Positions 47,979 through 57,845 of a stretch of 64,000 nucleotides of DNA are shown here, piece after piece; the first letter of the stretch is position 1; every line of letters begins with the position of its first letter. The translations under genes were made by a program, and so were the position numbers. Source of the DNA: CAVVZJ01 sp963752755 (lineage in GTDB: Bacteria > Planctomycetota > Planctomycetia > Isosphaerales > Isosphaeraceae). The stretch lies in the NCBI GenBank assembly GCA_963752755.1, contig CAVVZJ010000003.1:124001-188000 (forward strand), given 5' to 3'. A model generated the notes under the pieces. The model was given only the letters and a program-made list of their open reading frames with translations. It did not search any database and was not told the DNA's origin.

Positions 47979-48096
47979 CATCCGCAAAAGGACCAACTGC
48001 GTAACTTCTATGCTTAGATTGTTCGATGGATTAAGTCACGAGTCTGCGCCGCGCGAACCCCCCCGAGGGGCCCGTCCTTTCCCTCCCGAGATCGTC

Positions 48097-48131
48097 AACG
48101 GCCGGGACCCAACCTCTGGGTCCCGGCCGTT
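48097..48131 (-). terminator. Strong terminator hairpin after the Pro/Gln-rich gene
   Basis: AACGGCCGGGACCCA (48097-48111) and TGGGTCCCGGCCGTT (48117-48131) form a perfect 15-bp stem with a 5-nt loop. It lies 38 nt after the minus-strand stop at 48169. No long T tract is present, but the stem is very stable. Confidence 0.6.
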
Positions 48132-48168
48132 AAGTCTTGACCTGGATCATTCCGAAGGCGTGTCATCC

Positions 48169-49212
48169 TTAGTGGTTGTGGCGCTGCTCAGAACCACCCT
48201 GAGGTGAGGGGGTGGGACAGGGTGGCTGGGTGCAGGGAGGCTGGGCACAGGGCGGCGGGCACGGTGGCCGCGGCGGGACTCCTTGAGCGGGGACTTGCGG
48301 GGGGATCATCGGGACCGTTCCCGTCGTCTGGATCGTGGCGATGCCGCCCGTGGGCTGGACCGCCTGAGCCGCGAGTTCCGTCTCCTGAAGGGTCTCGATT
48401 CGGATCCGACCGAGTGCGGTCAATCGCTCGCCGAATCGCGCCAGACCCGACGCGATGGGTCCTGGCCCGCGGACCCGGACTCGGCTGGAGGACCGCGTGG
48501 TTGGCACCGAGACGGTCTGGTTGGTCATGGCGAAAGCGTTGGCCGTCGCGGGGGCGGTTGCCTGGGCCTGGACCGGCACGGCAACCATCGCCTGCGACTG
48601 CATGGGCACGGCCGCCATCGCCTGGGCCTGAACGGGCACGGCGGCCAGTGCGGTCATCGGCTGGGGGCTCATGCCGATGGTCCCGAAGGCTTGCATCGGC
48701 GGAGCCGCCGAGGCGGTGGAGGGCAGGAAGAAATTACCCGTGACCGCCTGGGCTGGTTGGGCAGCGACGCTGTACGCCTGCACGGGGACCATCTGCGTCA
48801 CCATCGGCGTGGCCTGGGCGTTGAACGCCGGGACGAGGGCCTGGGCGTTGAACATCGGGGCTGGGACCACCGACTGCGAGATCATCATCTGGGGCGCCAC
48901 CGGCTGGGGAGCGGGTGGGAGCGACTGGGGGACCATCTGCGGGGTCGGAGGCGCGAACTGCTGCTGGGGAGTGGGATAACCGCCGTAATCGGAGCTGGCC
49001 CGCTGGACCGCGGGGTCCAGTCTCGGCGCTCGGATGACCGGGGCGTTCCGGGGCCGGATGACTCCGGGAGGCTGAGCCGCGACCGCGGCCGGGCGCCGGT
49101 TCGTCGCGGCCGTTGGGGTCTGTCCTCGGCTCGATTGGCCCTGGGCGGCGAGGCCCATCATCACGACCGCCGCCAGTGACCACCGGCAGGAGAATGGCTT
49201 CTTATCGTCCAT
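48169..49212 (-). CDS. Secreted Pro/Gln/Val-rich repeat protein
   Basis: 347 residues with a signal peptide (MDDKKPFSCRWSLAAVVMMGLAA) from 49212. The mature part is low-complexity and repetitive: PQMMISQSVVPAPMFNAQALVP, then three or four AVPVQAQAM/AVPMQSQAM units in residues 190-230. A basic segment (TTRSSSRVRVRGPGPIASGLARFGERLTALGRIRIETLQETEL) looks helical, and the last 35 residues are a Pro/Cys run (PPCPPPCAQPPCTQPPC) with four or more cysteines that could form disulfides or bind metal. No function can be assigned. The neighbour at 47034 shares the SQSVVPA and LVP motifs. Confidence 0.75.
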   Translation of the reverse strand: MDDKKPFSCRWSLAAVVMMGLAAQGQSSRGQTPTAATNRRPAAVAAQPPGVIRPRNAPVIRAPRLDPAVQRASSDYGGYPTPQQQFAPPTPQMVPQSLPPAPQPVAPQMMISQSVVPAPMFNAQALVPAFNAQATPMVTQMVPVQAYSVAAQPAQAVTGNFFLPSTASAAPPMQAFGTIGMSPQPMTALAAVPVQAQAMAAVPMQSQAMVAVPVQAQATAPATANAFAMTNQTVSVPTTRSSSRVRVRGPGPIASGLARFGERLTALGRIRIETLQETELAAQAVQPTGGIATIQTTGTVPMIPPQVPAQGVPPRPPCPPPCAQPPCTQPPCPTPSPQGGSEQRHNH

Positions 49213-49254
49213 GATATCAAACCTTCGGGGACATGGTGCCGAGCCGATCGCAGC

Positions 49255-50454
49255 TCAGCGGGCCTGGGACCGCGACCTGAACATCTTGGCATAGATTCGA
49301 AATAGCTTCTGGAGTTTTTCCTTCTGGGCCGGTGTCAGTGCTTGCTGCTGACTCCCGGGCAATCGCAGGTCCAGGCCCAACGGCAGCATCTCAGCCGCCG
49401 TCTGCTGGGTGAGGGGCAGGAACACGCCCTGCGACCAGAGCAGGCGAGACTGCGGATCCTGAGGGATGACCGCATCGAGTCGCCGCATCGCCTCGGAACT
49501 GAGGCTGCCGAAGGTCGAGTAGAGATCGGTCCGATCCGCGATCGCGTCGAAGACATCAGCGACCCGCTCGGCGATGATCGGCCCCGAGAGGCTTCCCGTC
49601 AGATGGATCACTTGCCCGAGAGGATCGAGTGGGCTCAAGCTGCCGAGCGCCGACGAGCGGGAATCCAGATCGTGCGCCAGTTCCCCGACGATCACTTCCA
49701 CCTCGTCCGGTTCGGAGATGACGTTCTCGGCCGAGATGAGCAACAGGAATCGGTGGACACCCGACTGGGTTGGCGTGAAGGAGAAGTAGGCGTTCTGCTG
49801 GGATGGGTCCGCGACCTTCGGGCCGGCGGTCTGGACCCAGCGGTAGTTCACTTTCGGGTTGGCCGGCGTGCTTCGTGAGCCGTTCAGGGTGATCCGGTGG
49901 CCGACCAGCCCGATCTGATCATCCCCCGCATCGGCCCTGGGTCGGCCCGTCGCCTCGGGGCCGGTCTCCGCCGCGATCGGAACGACCACCCGGGCGGACC
50001 GCTCGCCGTGGGTATCCTTGACCGTGACGAGAAAGACCAGCCGCGGCATTCCCTTCGGAACCGTCAACTGGATTTGCGGCCTCGTCGGATCCTCGATGGC
50101 GACGGTTGGTCCCTCGATCTGCCTCCATCGGCAGGTCGAACCCGCTGCCTCGGCCACGTCCACGTTCAGGGTAATCCTGGCGCCGGGGACCGGTGTCCCC
50201 TGATACAGCACTTCCGCATCCGTCTGCTGGCGCGGAGCGGCGGTGGGGAATCCGAGCGCACCCAGGGCGGCTCGTTCTCCTTCCGGCGCGGGCTCAGCCC
50301 CGGCGACGGCGCCGCCAGGGAGCCCCGATGATATCGCGAGCCGATCGTCGGCCCTCGCCGGGCCGGGATGCCACCCGAGCAAGACCTCGTGCAGCATCAA
50401 GCAGGCGCCGGCCATGCGCAAAGCCTGGCCGAGCGGGACAACTTGGATATCCAT
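49255..50454 (-). CDS. Secreted PKD-type domain protein
   Basis: About 400 residues from MDIQVVPLGQALRMAGACLMLHEVL (50454), an export signal-like start; the frame is open further upstream to 50577. Two Ig-like PKD-type domains are visible: residues 90-170 (GARITLNVDVAEAAGSTCRWRQIEGP) and 190-280 (GHRITLNGSRSTPANPKVNYRWVQTAGP … SGVHRFLLLISAENVISEPDEVEV). The C-terminal third (residues 300-400) is helical and ends ALTPAQKEKLQKLFRIYAKMF. PKD domains are found in surface proteins. It is the last of the group of secreted proteins at 47-50.5 kb and has the same direction as the Pro/Gln-rich gene, 42 nt away. Confidence 0.78.
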   Translation of the reverse strand: MDIQVVPLGQALRMAGACLMLHEVLLGWHPGPARADDRLAISSGLPGGAVAGAEPAPEGERAALGALGFPTAAPRQQTDAEVLYQGTPVPGARITLNVDVAEAAGSTCRWRQIEGPTVAIEDPTRPQIQLTVPKGMPRLVFLVTVKDTHGERSARVVVPIAAETGPEATGRPRADAGDDQIGLVGHRITLNGSRSTPANPKVNYRWVQTAGPKVADPSQQNAYFSFTPTQSGVHRFLLLISAENVISEPDEVEVIVGELAHDLDSRSSALGSLSPLDPLGQVIHLTGSLSGPIIAERVADVFDAIADRTDLYSTFGSLSSEAMRRLDAVIPQDPQSRLLWSQGVFLPLTQQTAAEMLPLGLDLRLPGSQQQALTPAQKEKLQKLFRIYAKMFRSRSQAR

Positions 50455-51255
50455 GGTCAAGGCCCTCATGCGGAGATCCCACAAGGGATGTACCACATTG
50501 ACTTTCCCCGTCGAACTTACCCCGTATATCGGACTGCCTGTGGCGCAGAATTGATCGAACGTGCGCGATTGCCACAATCGCTATGATTCCGGCGACGCCA
50601 CCCACCATGGGAAGCCTGACAGCCGGGGACGGTTGAACGCGCCGCAGGGATCGATACCAGGGAGTCTGGGGGATCCGACGTTTCCGGAGAATCCTTTGAA
50701 GCCTCCGAATGTCCGGGGCCGATCGGTTGTCTAGTGCTGTTTCCAGGCAAGCATGCCGTTCGGGATCTGGCCTGGCGATCCTGGTGACTCCTCCTCGCGA
50801 TCCGCAAGCTCTCCGGACGGACGGGATCGCCCATCTCCATGCCAGCGCAGATCGCTTTCGCAACAACCGAGTCAACGACCCGATGATGGACCGACTGACC
50901 GCAATCGATCGCTGGGTGCTGAACGGGAAACGCTGGTGCTCAGCGAGCGATTTCTGGGCTCTTGACTATCCAGGCAAGTTCACAAAAAAAATTCCGAAAA
51001 TATGGCTATGATTAGATTTTATTATAAGCCAGTTATTTGACTGCGGTACAATGTGTTAGAAGCGACGCCGTTGGCTCTTTCGGCCAATCCCTGACCGGAT
51101 CCCGGGAGCCGTGGGGCTGACCTCAGATGGGCCGGAAACTCGAGGAATCTATGGGATTCCGATCGGACTGAAATGGGGCCAACCTCCCAGGAAGCGGTCA
51201 TCGGCTCGATTTCTTTGCATGACAAATCATTCACGGCAGGTTGATGATTTCAATG
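50455..51255. other. Long intergenic region with an AT-rich core and a decayed repeat
   Basis: 800 nt between divergent genes. The part 50980-51060 is the most AT-rich stretch in the window, with runs of A (CACAAAAAAAATTCC) and TTTATTATAAGCC, then TTGACTGCGGTACAATG. Near 51117-51164 lies a decayed copy of the repeat at 47903-47978. Short open frames exist on both strands but show no known feature. The right edge should contain the promoter of the metallopeptidase gene. Confidence 0.45.
51117..51164. repeat. Decayed copy of the 47903 inverted-repeat element
   Basis: The sequence CTGACCTCAGATGGGCCGG…GGGATTCCGATC aligns with CCGACTTCAGTCGGGCCGG…GGGACTCCGGCC of the 47917-47965 copy, about two thirds identical over 48 nt. 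The outer arms are lost. It shows that the element is dispersed and old at this place. Confidence 0.5.
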
Positions 51256-53130
51256 AAGCGGACTTCGGCGAGATGTAAGCTGGAGGGGATCGCGATCGTC
51301 CTTGGACTGGTCATCGCCGCCCTATCCGTTGCCGCGAGGTCGGGTTCAGGTCGCTCGGAGGAGAGGCCAGTTCCTAAGGCCGCCTGGCCAATCGGTGGGG
51401 TAGTGGCTGTCGGCGTGGAGGCTGGAAAGGCTCGATTCGAGGTGCCCACACCCCGGTCGAGTTCCAAGGTGCTCGTCGTGGTCTCTGCGATGTCGCGATC
51501 GAAGGGACCGTTCCCCGTCCGGCTGGAGGCCGGCCTGGCTCGAAAGGGAGGCCGGATGCCGAGCGTGGCCCGGGGACTCCAGGAGCATCGGAAGCCCGCC
51601 ATCCCGGAACCGGCGCAGGTACCGGACCCGATCCCGCAACCGGCGACGGGGATGCCGCCGTCCGAGCGTCTGTTTTCGATCCTCGCCCGTGAGGGCGACC
51701 CAGCCAGCGCCAGCAACTATCGCCGGGTCCGTGGGCGACTTCGCGCCGTGGGTAAGTGGGTGCAGGTTTATGTCGATGAGCAAGACTTGTGGAAAGTCGG
51801 TCCGCTGACCCTGCGGGATATCGTCGGCACGTTTGACGGCCACATCTTACCGACGGCCTCGCGACTCTTCGGGATGGCGAGGGACGTTGATGGTGACGGC
51901 CGATTCACCGTGCTGGTGACCGGAAGATTGGCCCGACTCGCGGGAGGGACGCGGGGCGTCGATGGGTTTGTCCGCGGAGCCGACTTCGACCCTCGCCTGC
52001 CGGCACCCTTCGGCAATCGAGCCGATCTGATGTACCTGAGCGCCCGGCTCGGGGCCGGACCTTACCTGCGGACACTGCTGGCCCACGAATATACACACGC
52101 CGTCACCTTCTGCCGTAAGGTCGCGGACCACCCCGGTGGGTTTGCCGGTGAGCACGACGAGGAGGGCTGGCTCGACGAGGGGCTCGCCCATCTGGTTGAA
52201 GATCTGCACGGATTTTCGCGCAAGAATCTTGATTATCGCGTCCGCGCCTTCCTGGCGGCCCCCGAGAGGTATCGCTTGCTTGTCGAGGACTATTACGAGG
52301 ACGACCTCTTCCGGAGCCACGGAAACCGCGGCAGCACGTACCTCTTCCTCCGCTGGTGTGCAGACCAGTTCGGACCGGGCTTACTGCCGGCGCTGGTCCG
52401 TTCGCCCCTGAGGGGTGTTGAGAACCTGGAACGGACCACCGGTTGCTCATTTGCCGAGCTTTATCGGGATTGGTCGGTCTCCCTCTTCCTTGATCCGATT
52501 GCGCCGAAACGGGATGTGAACACCGAAGGATCGGAACGGGAATGGCCCGCCATCGGACCGAGGACGGCCTTCGTGAGACCAGGCGGGAAGGCGGAGGTCT
52601 GGAAGGCCGAGGGGACGACGAGTCATCACGTCATCGTCGGGGCGTCACCGACAGGCCAGGTTGCGATCGAGGTGAGCGCACCACCGGAAGCGGAGATCCT
52701 GGTCACGGCCGTGCGACTTCCCGACGACTTGCCGCGGTTCGAACTCGCGGCACAACTGGAGACACTCGCGGACGGTTCGGTGGGCCTCCGAGTTGAGGCC
52801 AGGCAGCACGACGGCATCCCCGTCCAGCTTTCGACCCTCGGCTGGGAGCCGCTCGTACCGGCGGCCGATCCGAGCCGGCGGGCGTCTTCCGTTGGTTGGC
52901 TCTCGGGTGAGGCCTTGCGCGTGGCACTGGGGGGCCGTGATCAACTGAACCCGGCCCAGCGGGTCGAATCGAAAACGATCCCGTTGCCAGGGTTCGCGTC
53001 CGATGACGGGCCGCTCATCGTCCGGCTGACGGGAATCGACCACCGGGGGCGCCGAAGCGTGGCCTGGGCCGAGGTGGACCCCAAGGTCGCGGCAGGTGAA
53101 CTGGCCGATGCCGTGGCACCCTTACCTTGA
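51256..53130 (+). CDS. Secreted HExxH metallopeptidase
   Basis: About 625 residues, start at MKRTSARCKLEGIAIVLGLVIAA (51256), a signal anchor; a second ATG lies at 51241. The zinc site HEYTHAVTF (about residue 276) is followed, 30 residues on, by WLDEGLAHLVED, where the glutamate should be the third ligand. This HExxH + DEGLAH layout resembles the hyicolysin (M30) and related gluzincin families. Before it is a beta-rich propeptide-like part (residues 100-240) and after it a long beta-rich C-terminal part (residues 400-625). Substrate unknown. The frame is intact and the gene has its own upstream gap. Confidence 0.75.
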   Translation, partial: KRTSARCKLEGIAIVLGLVIAALSVAARSGSGRSEERPVPKAAWPIGGVVAVGVEAGKARFEVPTPRSSSKVLVVVSAMSRSKGPFPVRLEAGLARKGGRMPSVARGLQEHRKPAIPEPAQVPDPIPQPATGMPPSERLFSILAREGDPASASNYRRVRGRLRAVGKWVQVYVDEQDLWKVGPLTLRDIVGTFDGHILPTASRLFGMARDVDGDGRFTVLVTGRLARLAGGTRGVDGFVRGADFDPRLPAPFGNRADLMYLSARLGAGPYLRTLLAHEYTHAVTFCRKVADHPGGFAGEHDEEGWLDEGLAHLVEDLHGFSRKNLDYRVRAFLAAPERYRLLVEDYYEDDLFRSHGNRGSTYLFLRWCADQFGPGLLPALVRSPLRGVENLERTTGCSFAELYRDWSVSLFLDPIAPKRDVNTEGSEREWPAIGPRTAFVRPGGKAEVWKAEGTTSHHVIVGASPTGQVAIEVSAPPEAEILVTAVRLPDDLPRFELAAQLETLADGSVGLRVEARQHDGIPVQLSTLGWEPLVPAADPSRRASSVGWLSGEALRVALGGRDQLNPAQRVESKTIPLPGFASDDGPLIVRLTGIDHRGRRSVAWAEVDPKVAAGELADAVAPLP

Positions 53131-53140
53131 CACTTCGGAA

Positions 53141-53171
53141 GATCGCCCGCGAGGGCCACTCGCGGGCGATC
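53141..53171. terminator. Bidirectional terminator between converging genes
   Basis: GATCGCCCGCGAG (53141-53153) and CTCGCGGGCGATC (53159-53171) form a perfect 13-bp stem with a 5-nt loop. It sits in the 71-nt gap between the stops of two converging genes. Confidence 0.6.
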
Positions 53172-53201
53172 GGACCGGGTCCGGGTCGGCCGAATTCGGA
53201 T

Positions 53202-56200
53202 TCAGCGTGTCGCCGCCCGCGGGGCTTCGGCGGGGCTGAACTCCAGCGCCTCGGGGGCGACGAACGTCGCCACGAGAACGGCCTCGGACCCACCCGGCAG
53301 GCGGATCAGAAGGCGGCTGTCGCCTTTGGGAAGGTCGACGCGGGCGACCTGGGTTTCTCCGTCATCGGAGCCTGAGAGCTTCACGGCCGTGCTGTTGAGC
53401 CAGGCTACTGCGTCGGCCTTCGTCTGGATCACCAGCCTCGCCGACAGCGCACGCGAGGTGTGTACCGGGATGAGAAGATAGGCGGCTTTCGATGGATCGG
53501 CGCCGAGCAAGGTGGTCAGGTCGATCCGACCCTCGGCGTCGGCCGTCACGCGGCGCCAGGTCGCCGATCCACCGCCGGCGATGGCGACGGGCCTTGCCGG
53601 GTTGAGAGGTTCGTTGGGGGCGATCGCCGGCTTTGACGCCGAGTCGGACAGCGGGCCAGCGGCGTGGGCGAGGCCGACGATGCTGACGGGCTGGCGGAGC
53701 GTGCTCAGGAAGGCGAGGAGATCGACGAGGTCCTGCTCGCTCAAATTGGCGGCGAGGCCTTCGGGCATCAGGGAGACGTCGCTGAGGCGGCGGTCCTCGA
53801 CTTCCGAGGGAACGACGGAGACGCGCTGGCCGTCGGCGAGCTTGAGGATGAGGCGGGAATTGGTGTCCTCGACGGGCAGGCCGGTGAGGACGCGGCCGTC
53901 GGAGAGGGCGAGGACGACGGAGTGGAAGTTGTAGGAGATGGCCTCGCTGGGGTTGAGGATCGAGCGGAGGAGCTGGTCCTTGCCGTACTTGGTGCCGATC
54001 GTGGAGAGGTCGGGGCCGATCCACTGGCCGCGGCCCTGGACGCGGTGGCAGGCGCCGCAGGCGTTGTTGCCTTCACGATAGAAGACGGCGCGGCCGCGGT
54101 CGGGGTCGCCGTCGCGTCGGATCAATTCGCCGAAGGGGGGCAAGGGCTGGCCGGAAGCCGTGGTGATGGGGAAGACTTCCTGGGCCTGGTCGCGGACGCG
54201 GCGGTCGGGGTGGGCGCGGAGGACGGTGGCGGCCTCGGTCTTCAGGGCCTCGGGGAGTGTTTTTTCGCGGGCCATCGCGAGAAGCTGCGGGCCGCCGTCG
54301 CCGAGCACGGCGAAGCCGCGGAGGGCCTCGCGGCGGAGGCCGAGGGGCACGGCGTCATCCTGGAAGATGGCGGCGAGGCGGTCGCGGGCGTTGCCGAGTT
54401 GCGGGAGAACGCGGACGGCGGCCTCGGCGGCGGGGCTGGACTGGTTCCGAGACTTCGCCTCGTCGATCAGCTTCTCGACCATTTCCGCGGTGCCAGGAGC
54501 ACGAACACGGGCCAGGGACTCGATCGCGGCGACGCGGACCTCGGGCGGGGCGTCGGCCTGGGAGGCGTACTGGTGGATGGTGTCGGCAAAGCGGCGGTCG
54601 CGGGTGGCGCCGGCGAGTTGAAGCCCCTCGATCCGGGTGCCGGGCTCCTTCAAGGCGCCTTCGATGGCGGCGACGACCTGAGGGTTGCCGGCGGCGGATC
54701 GCCAGTCGCCATCGAGCTTGCGGGCGAGGCTGGCGAGAGCCTGCCGGCGACGGAGCGGGTCCTTCGCATCCGACGCCATCGCGGCGAGGATCGGGGCGCC
54801 GGCGGGGTCCTCGACGTGGAGGATCACGTCATCGGCGGCTTGCTGGAGGTCGGCCGATCGGAGGGAGGGCATCAGCTTGACGATCAGGGGCAACGCCTCG
54901 ACCCGGTGCAGCTCCCAGGCGAGGCCGAGGGTCTTGCTGAGGGCGTTGGCGGGGGGAAGTTCCTCGCCAGTTGCGAGGTAAGCCTCGTTGCGATCGACGG
55001 GGAAGTACGGGGGCGTGGCGACGACGGCGGAGCCGGAGGCGGGCAGGCCGAGATCGCCGTAGAGGTTGCCATCAAAGAGAGATTTGATGTATTCGGGCTC
55101 GCGGTGTCGGAGGGCCAGGCCGAGGGCTTCGAGATACCAGCGGTCGCGGCCGTCCCAGGAGGCGGCGAGCATGCGGAGGGCGTCGCCGACCTTCTCGGTC
55201 GGCAGGTTGCGGAGGGCCAGGATCAGCTCGCGGCGGACGCCGGCGTCGGGGTCGTCGGCCATCGCGAGCAGTGCGTCGAGATGGGCGGCGGCGGCCGGGG
55301 GACTGCTTGGCCTCGGGCTTCGTGTACTCGACGTGGCCGTTCTCGCGGCAGTCGCGGCCGAGGATGCGGACGACCTGCTCGCGGATGCGGGGGTCGCCAT
55401 CCTTCAGGGCCGATGCGACCACTTCGGGCCCCGAGACGTCGGCCAGGACCCAGAGGGCGCGGGCCTGGGCGGTGGGCTCGCCGAGGGTGTAGAGCTTCAT
55501 CAGGGCCGTGACGATCGCCTCCGTCTCCCCGCGCTCGATCAGCAGACGCCGGGCGACGTCGCGGGCGGCGATGTTCGGCGACTCGAGGGCCCTCGATCAG
55601 TCCTTCGATGGTCGCGAAGTCGTATCGGACCGGCCGGAACCTCCTTCCCCTCGGGCGTGATCCGGTAGATCCGGCCGGTCGTCTGGTCGCGGAAGGCGTG
55701 GCCGCCGACGCCGGCGTCGTACCAGTCGGCGACGAGGAGGGAGCCGTCCGGCGCGGCGCAGACATCGACGGGGCGGAACCAGGGATCATCGCTCGAAAGC
55801 ATGATCTTGTGTTCGGTGCGGAAGGCGGCCCCTTCCCGCTTCAGGGGGAAGTAGTTGATGACGCGGGGGCCGGCCTCGGCTTCGAGCACGGCGCCGAAGT
55901 ATTCCTTCGGGAAGCAAGTCCGCCCTCATAGACCATCACGCCGCAGGGGGAGCCGTTGCCGGTGCCGACGAGCTTGGGGACGATGCCGGGCACGTCCTCG
56001 CCCCAGTGGCGGGGGGAGCCGGGGGTGCGGTAGCCGTAGTTGCCGCCGTCCATGACCCAGATGACGCGGCTGCCGCGGTTGCCGTCGTCGTCGTTGTCGG
56101 AGGTGAACTGGTTGCCGAAGGAGTTCAGGCAGGTCTCGTAATTGTTGCGCTGGCGGTCGGCGATGATCTCGAACTGGGTGCCGTCGCGGTTGACGCGGAG

Positions 56201-56917
56201 GGTGTTGGCGAGCTGGTCGGACCAGACGTGGCGGCCGGAGCGATCGACGACGTTGAAGTTCTCGGTGTGCTCGCTCCTGTCGGGCTGGACGGAGCAGCAG
56301 CCGTCGCCGTGGGTGAAGTAGAGCTTGCCGTCGAGGCCCAGGACCGGGCCGTGGACGCCGTGATCGGAATCGACGCCGCCGAAGCCCGTGAGCAGCGGGT
56401 AACGCTTGTCGGCCACGTCGTCGCCGTCGGTGTCTTCGAGGACGAGCAGGTCGGGGCTGTTGCCGACGTACACCTTGCAGCCCTGGTACTGGCCGTCCTT
56501 CGACCAGAACTCCTCGACGGCGATGCCCATGGGGACGGGGAAGATCTTGTCGGCGAAGACCTTCATCGAGTCGGCCTTGCCGTCGCCGTCGGTGTCTTCG
56601 AGGATCTTGATCTTGTCGGCGTCGGCGATGCGCTGGAACTGGCGGTTGCCGCCGCGGGTGAGGCGGTAGTTGAGGCCCTCGGTCACCCAGACGCGTCCCC
56701 GGGAGTCGATGTCGAGCGTGGTCGGGTTGACGACCATCGGCTCGGCGGCCCAGAGGGAGACGGTCAGGCCGGGGGCTGGCTTGAGCTTCCTGGCCGACTC
56801 CTCGGGGCTCACCTGGGCGGAGGCCCAGCCCGGGACAAGCCCGACAAGGGCGAACGTCAAGGCCCGGACGACACGGGCCCTGGGCCATCCCCGGCGCGCC
56901 GGTTGGCGTGGCAGCAT
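53202..56917 (-). CDS. PVC-type heme-binding CxxCH protein, full length (frame breaks)
   Basis: About 1235 residues, secreted (signal ending GLVPGWASAQ). Architecture: beta-propeller of the TIGR02604 membrane-bound dehydrogenase type (LWAAEPMVVNPTTLDIDSRGRVWV, DTDGDGKADSMKVF, GVHGPVLGLDGKLYFTHGD); HEAT-like repeats (residues 430-900); then the TIGR02603 heme domain with CGACH near residue 955 (AVFYREGNNACGACHRVQGRG) and GPDLSTIGTKY; a beta-rich C-terminus. Unlike the 12.3-17.3 kb cluster, both halves are in one gene. Frame switches lie near 55915, 55635, 55585 and 55305. It probably passes electrons from an envelope substrate to the chain through the bound heme. Confidence 0.88.
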
Positions 56918-57047
56918 CGTGGCGAACTCCTCTCGGGAAGCGATTCGGGTGTTGGGGCGAGCCTGCGGGAGACGCCCCCGAACCCGGCAGGCGGAACCGG
57001 ACCCATTGTGCCGGCCTACCTCGGCGGAGTCCAGCGCGCGATGCGGC

Positions 57048-57075
57048 CCCGCCCTCCTTGGGGCTGGAGGGCGGG
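57048..57075 (-). terminator. Hairpin after the PEP-CTERM gene
   Basis: CCCGCCCTCC (57048-57057) and GGAGGGCGGG (57066-57075) form a perfect 10-bp stem with an 8-nt loop, 37 nt after the inferred stop of the minus-strand gene at 57112. Confidence 0.5.
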
Positions 57076-57111
57076 ACCGTCTGACTTCGTCGGTGGCAGC
57101 CTGAGAGGGAT

Positions 57112-57845
57112 TCAGAAGACCTGAGTCGCGGGTTGTTGGAGACGCTTGCGGTAGGTCAGACGACCACACCCAGACCGATCGCCAACAGCAGCATGCCCGC
57201 GGGCTCGGGGACCGCCGGGGGCGGGTTGTCACCGCCACCGCCAAGGGGAGGGGGCGTGATGGGGGGCGTCACCGGTGGCGTCACGGGAGGTGTAACGGGT
57301 GGCACCGGCGGCGGGTTCGTCTCGCCCGGCTCGGGGGTCGGGTTGGTCGTCGGCGAATGCGCCGGTCTTCCTGGAGGATCGGACCGAGCACGGGATGATA
57401 CTGATCGAACCGTGCCGGATCCAGGCTCCGCCGCCATTGCAGGTAACGATTCAAGGGCGTGTTGGCCATCAGACCGTTGAGCGTCTTGACCCCCTGCGTC
57501 GTTGCGAGCCCGCAGCTGCTGATCGCGGGCGAGGATGCGGCCGACGTTGGGGAATCGGCGATCGAAGGCCGTGGGGTTCTTGGCCCGAAGCGCCTGGAAA
57601 CGGTCGATCGGATACAGATAGGTCAGAGACGCCGCGGGACTGGCGGCCGTGGCCGTCTGCGCCTTGGGTAAGACACTTCGCGAAGCCCGCAACTGGTTGA
57701 GCGGCGTCGAGCGAAGACTGGTCTTCCAGTTCGGCGTGCTGGCGGATCGCGTCGTCGCGAGGGGCGTCAACCGCGCCGCGGCCAGAGCCGGCGTCTGACA
57801 CACCAGCACCGCAAGGAGCGAGCCGACGATCCGTAGGGTCATCAT
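57112..57845 (-). CDS. PEP-CTERM sorting-signal protein (frame breaks)
   Basis: About 245 residues. It starts MMTLRIVGSLLAVLVCQTPALAA, a signal peptide. The N-terminal body contains LYPIDRFQALRAKNPTAFDRRFPN; after a switch near 57490 another frame gives NGLMANTPLNRYLQWRRSLDPARF and a further switch near 57350 leads to a Pro/Thr linker with TPPVTPPVTPPITPP repeats. It ends in VPEPAGMLLLAIGLGVVV, the PEP-CTERM motif plus transmembrane helix. In the present frame it stops at 57156, but a one-base shift near 57160 adds LTYRKRLQQ, the usual basic tail, and stops at 57112. Such proteins are sorted by exosortase; none is encoded here. Confidence 0.75.

Noticed and set aside
50709..51011. Possible 100-residue plus-strand gene in the long gap
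   Set aside because: No recognisable domain and codon use like non-coding DNA; its end runs into the AT-rich island.
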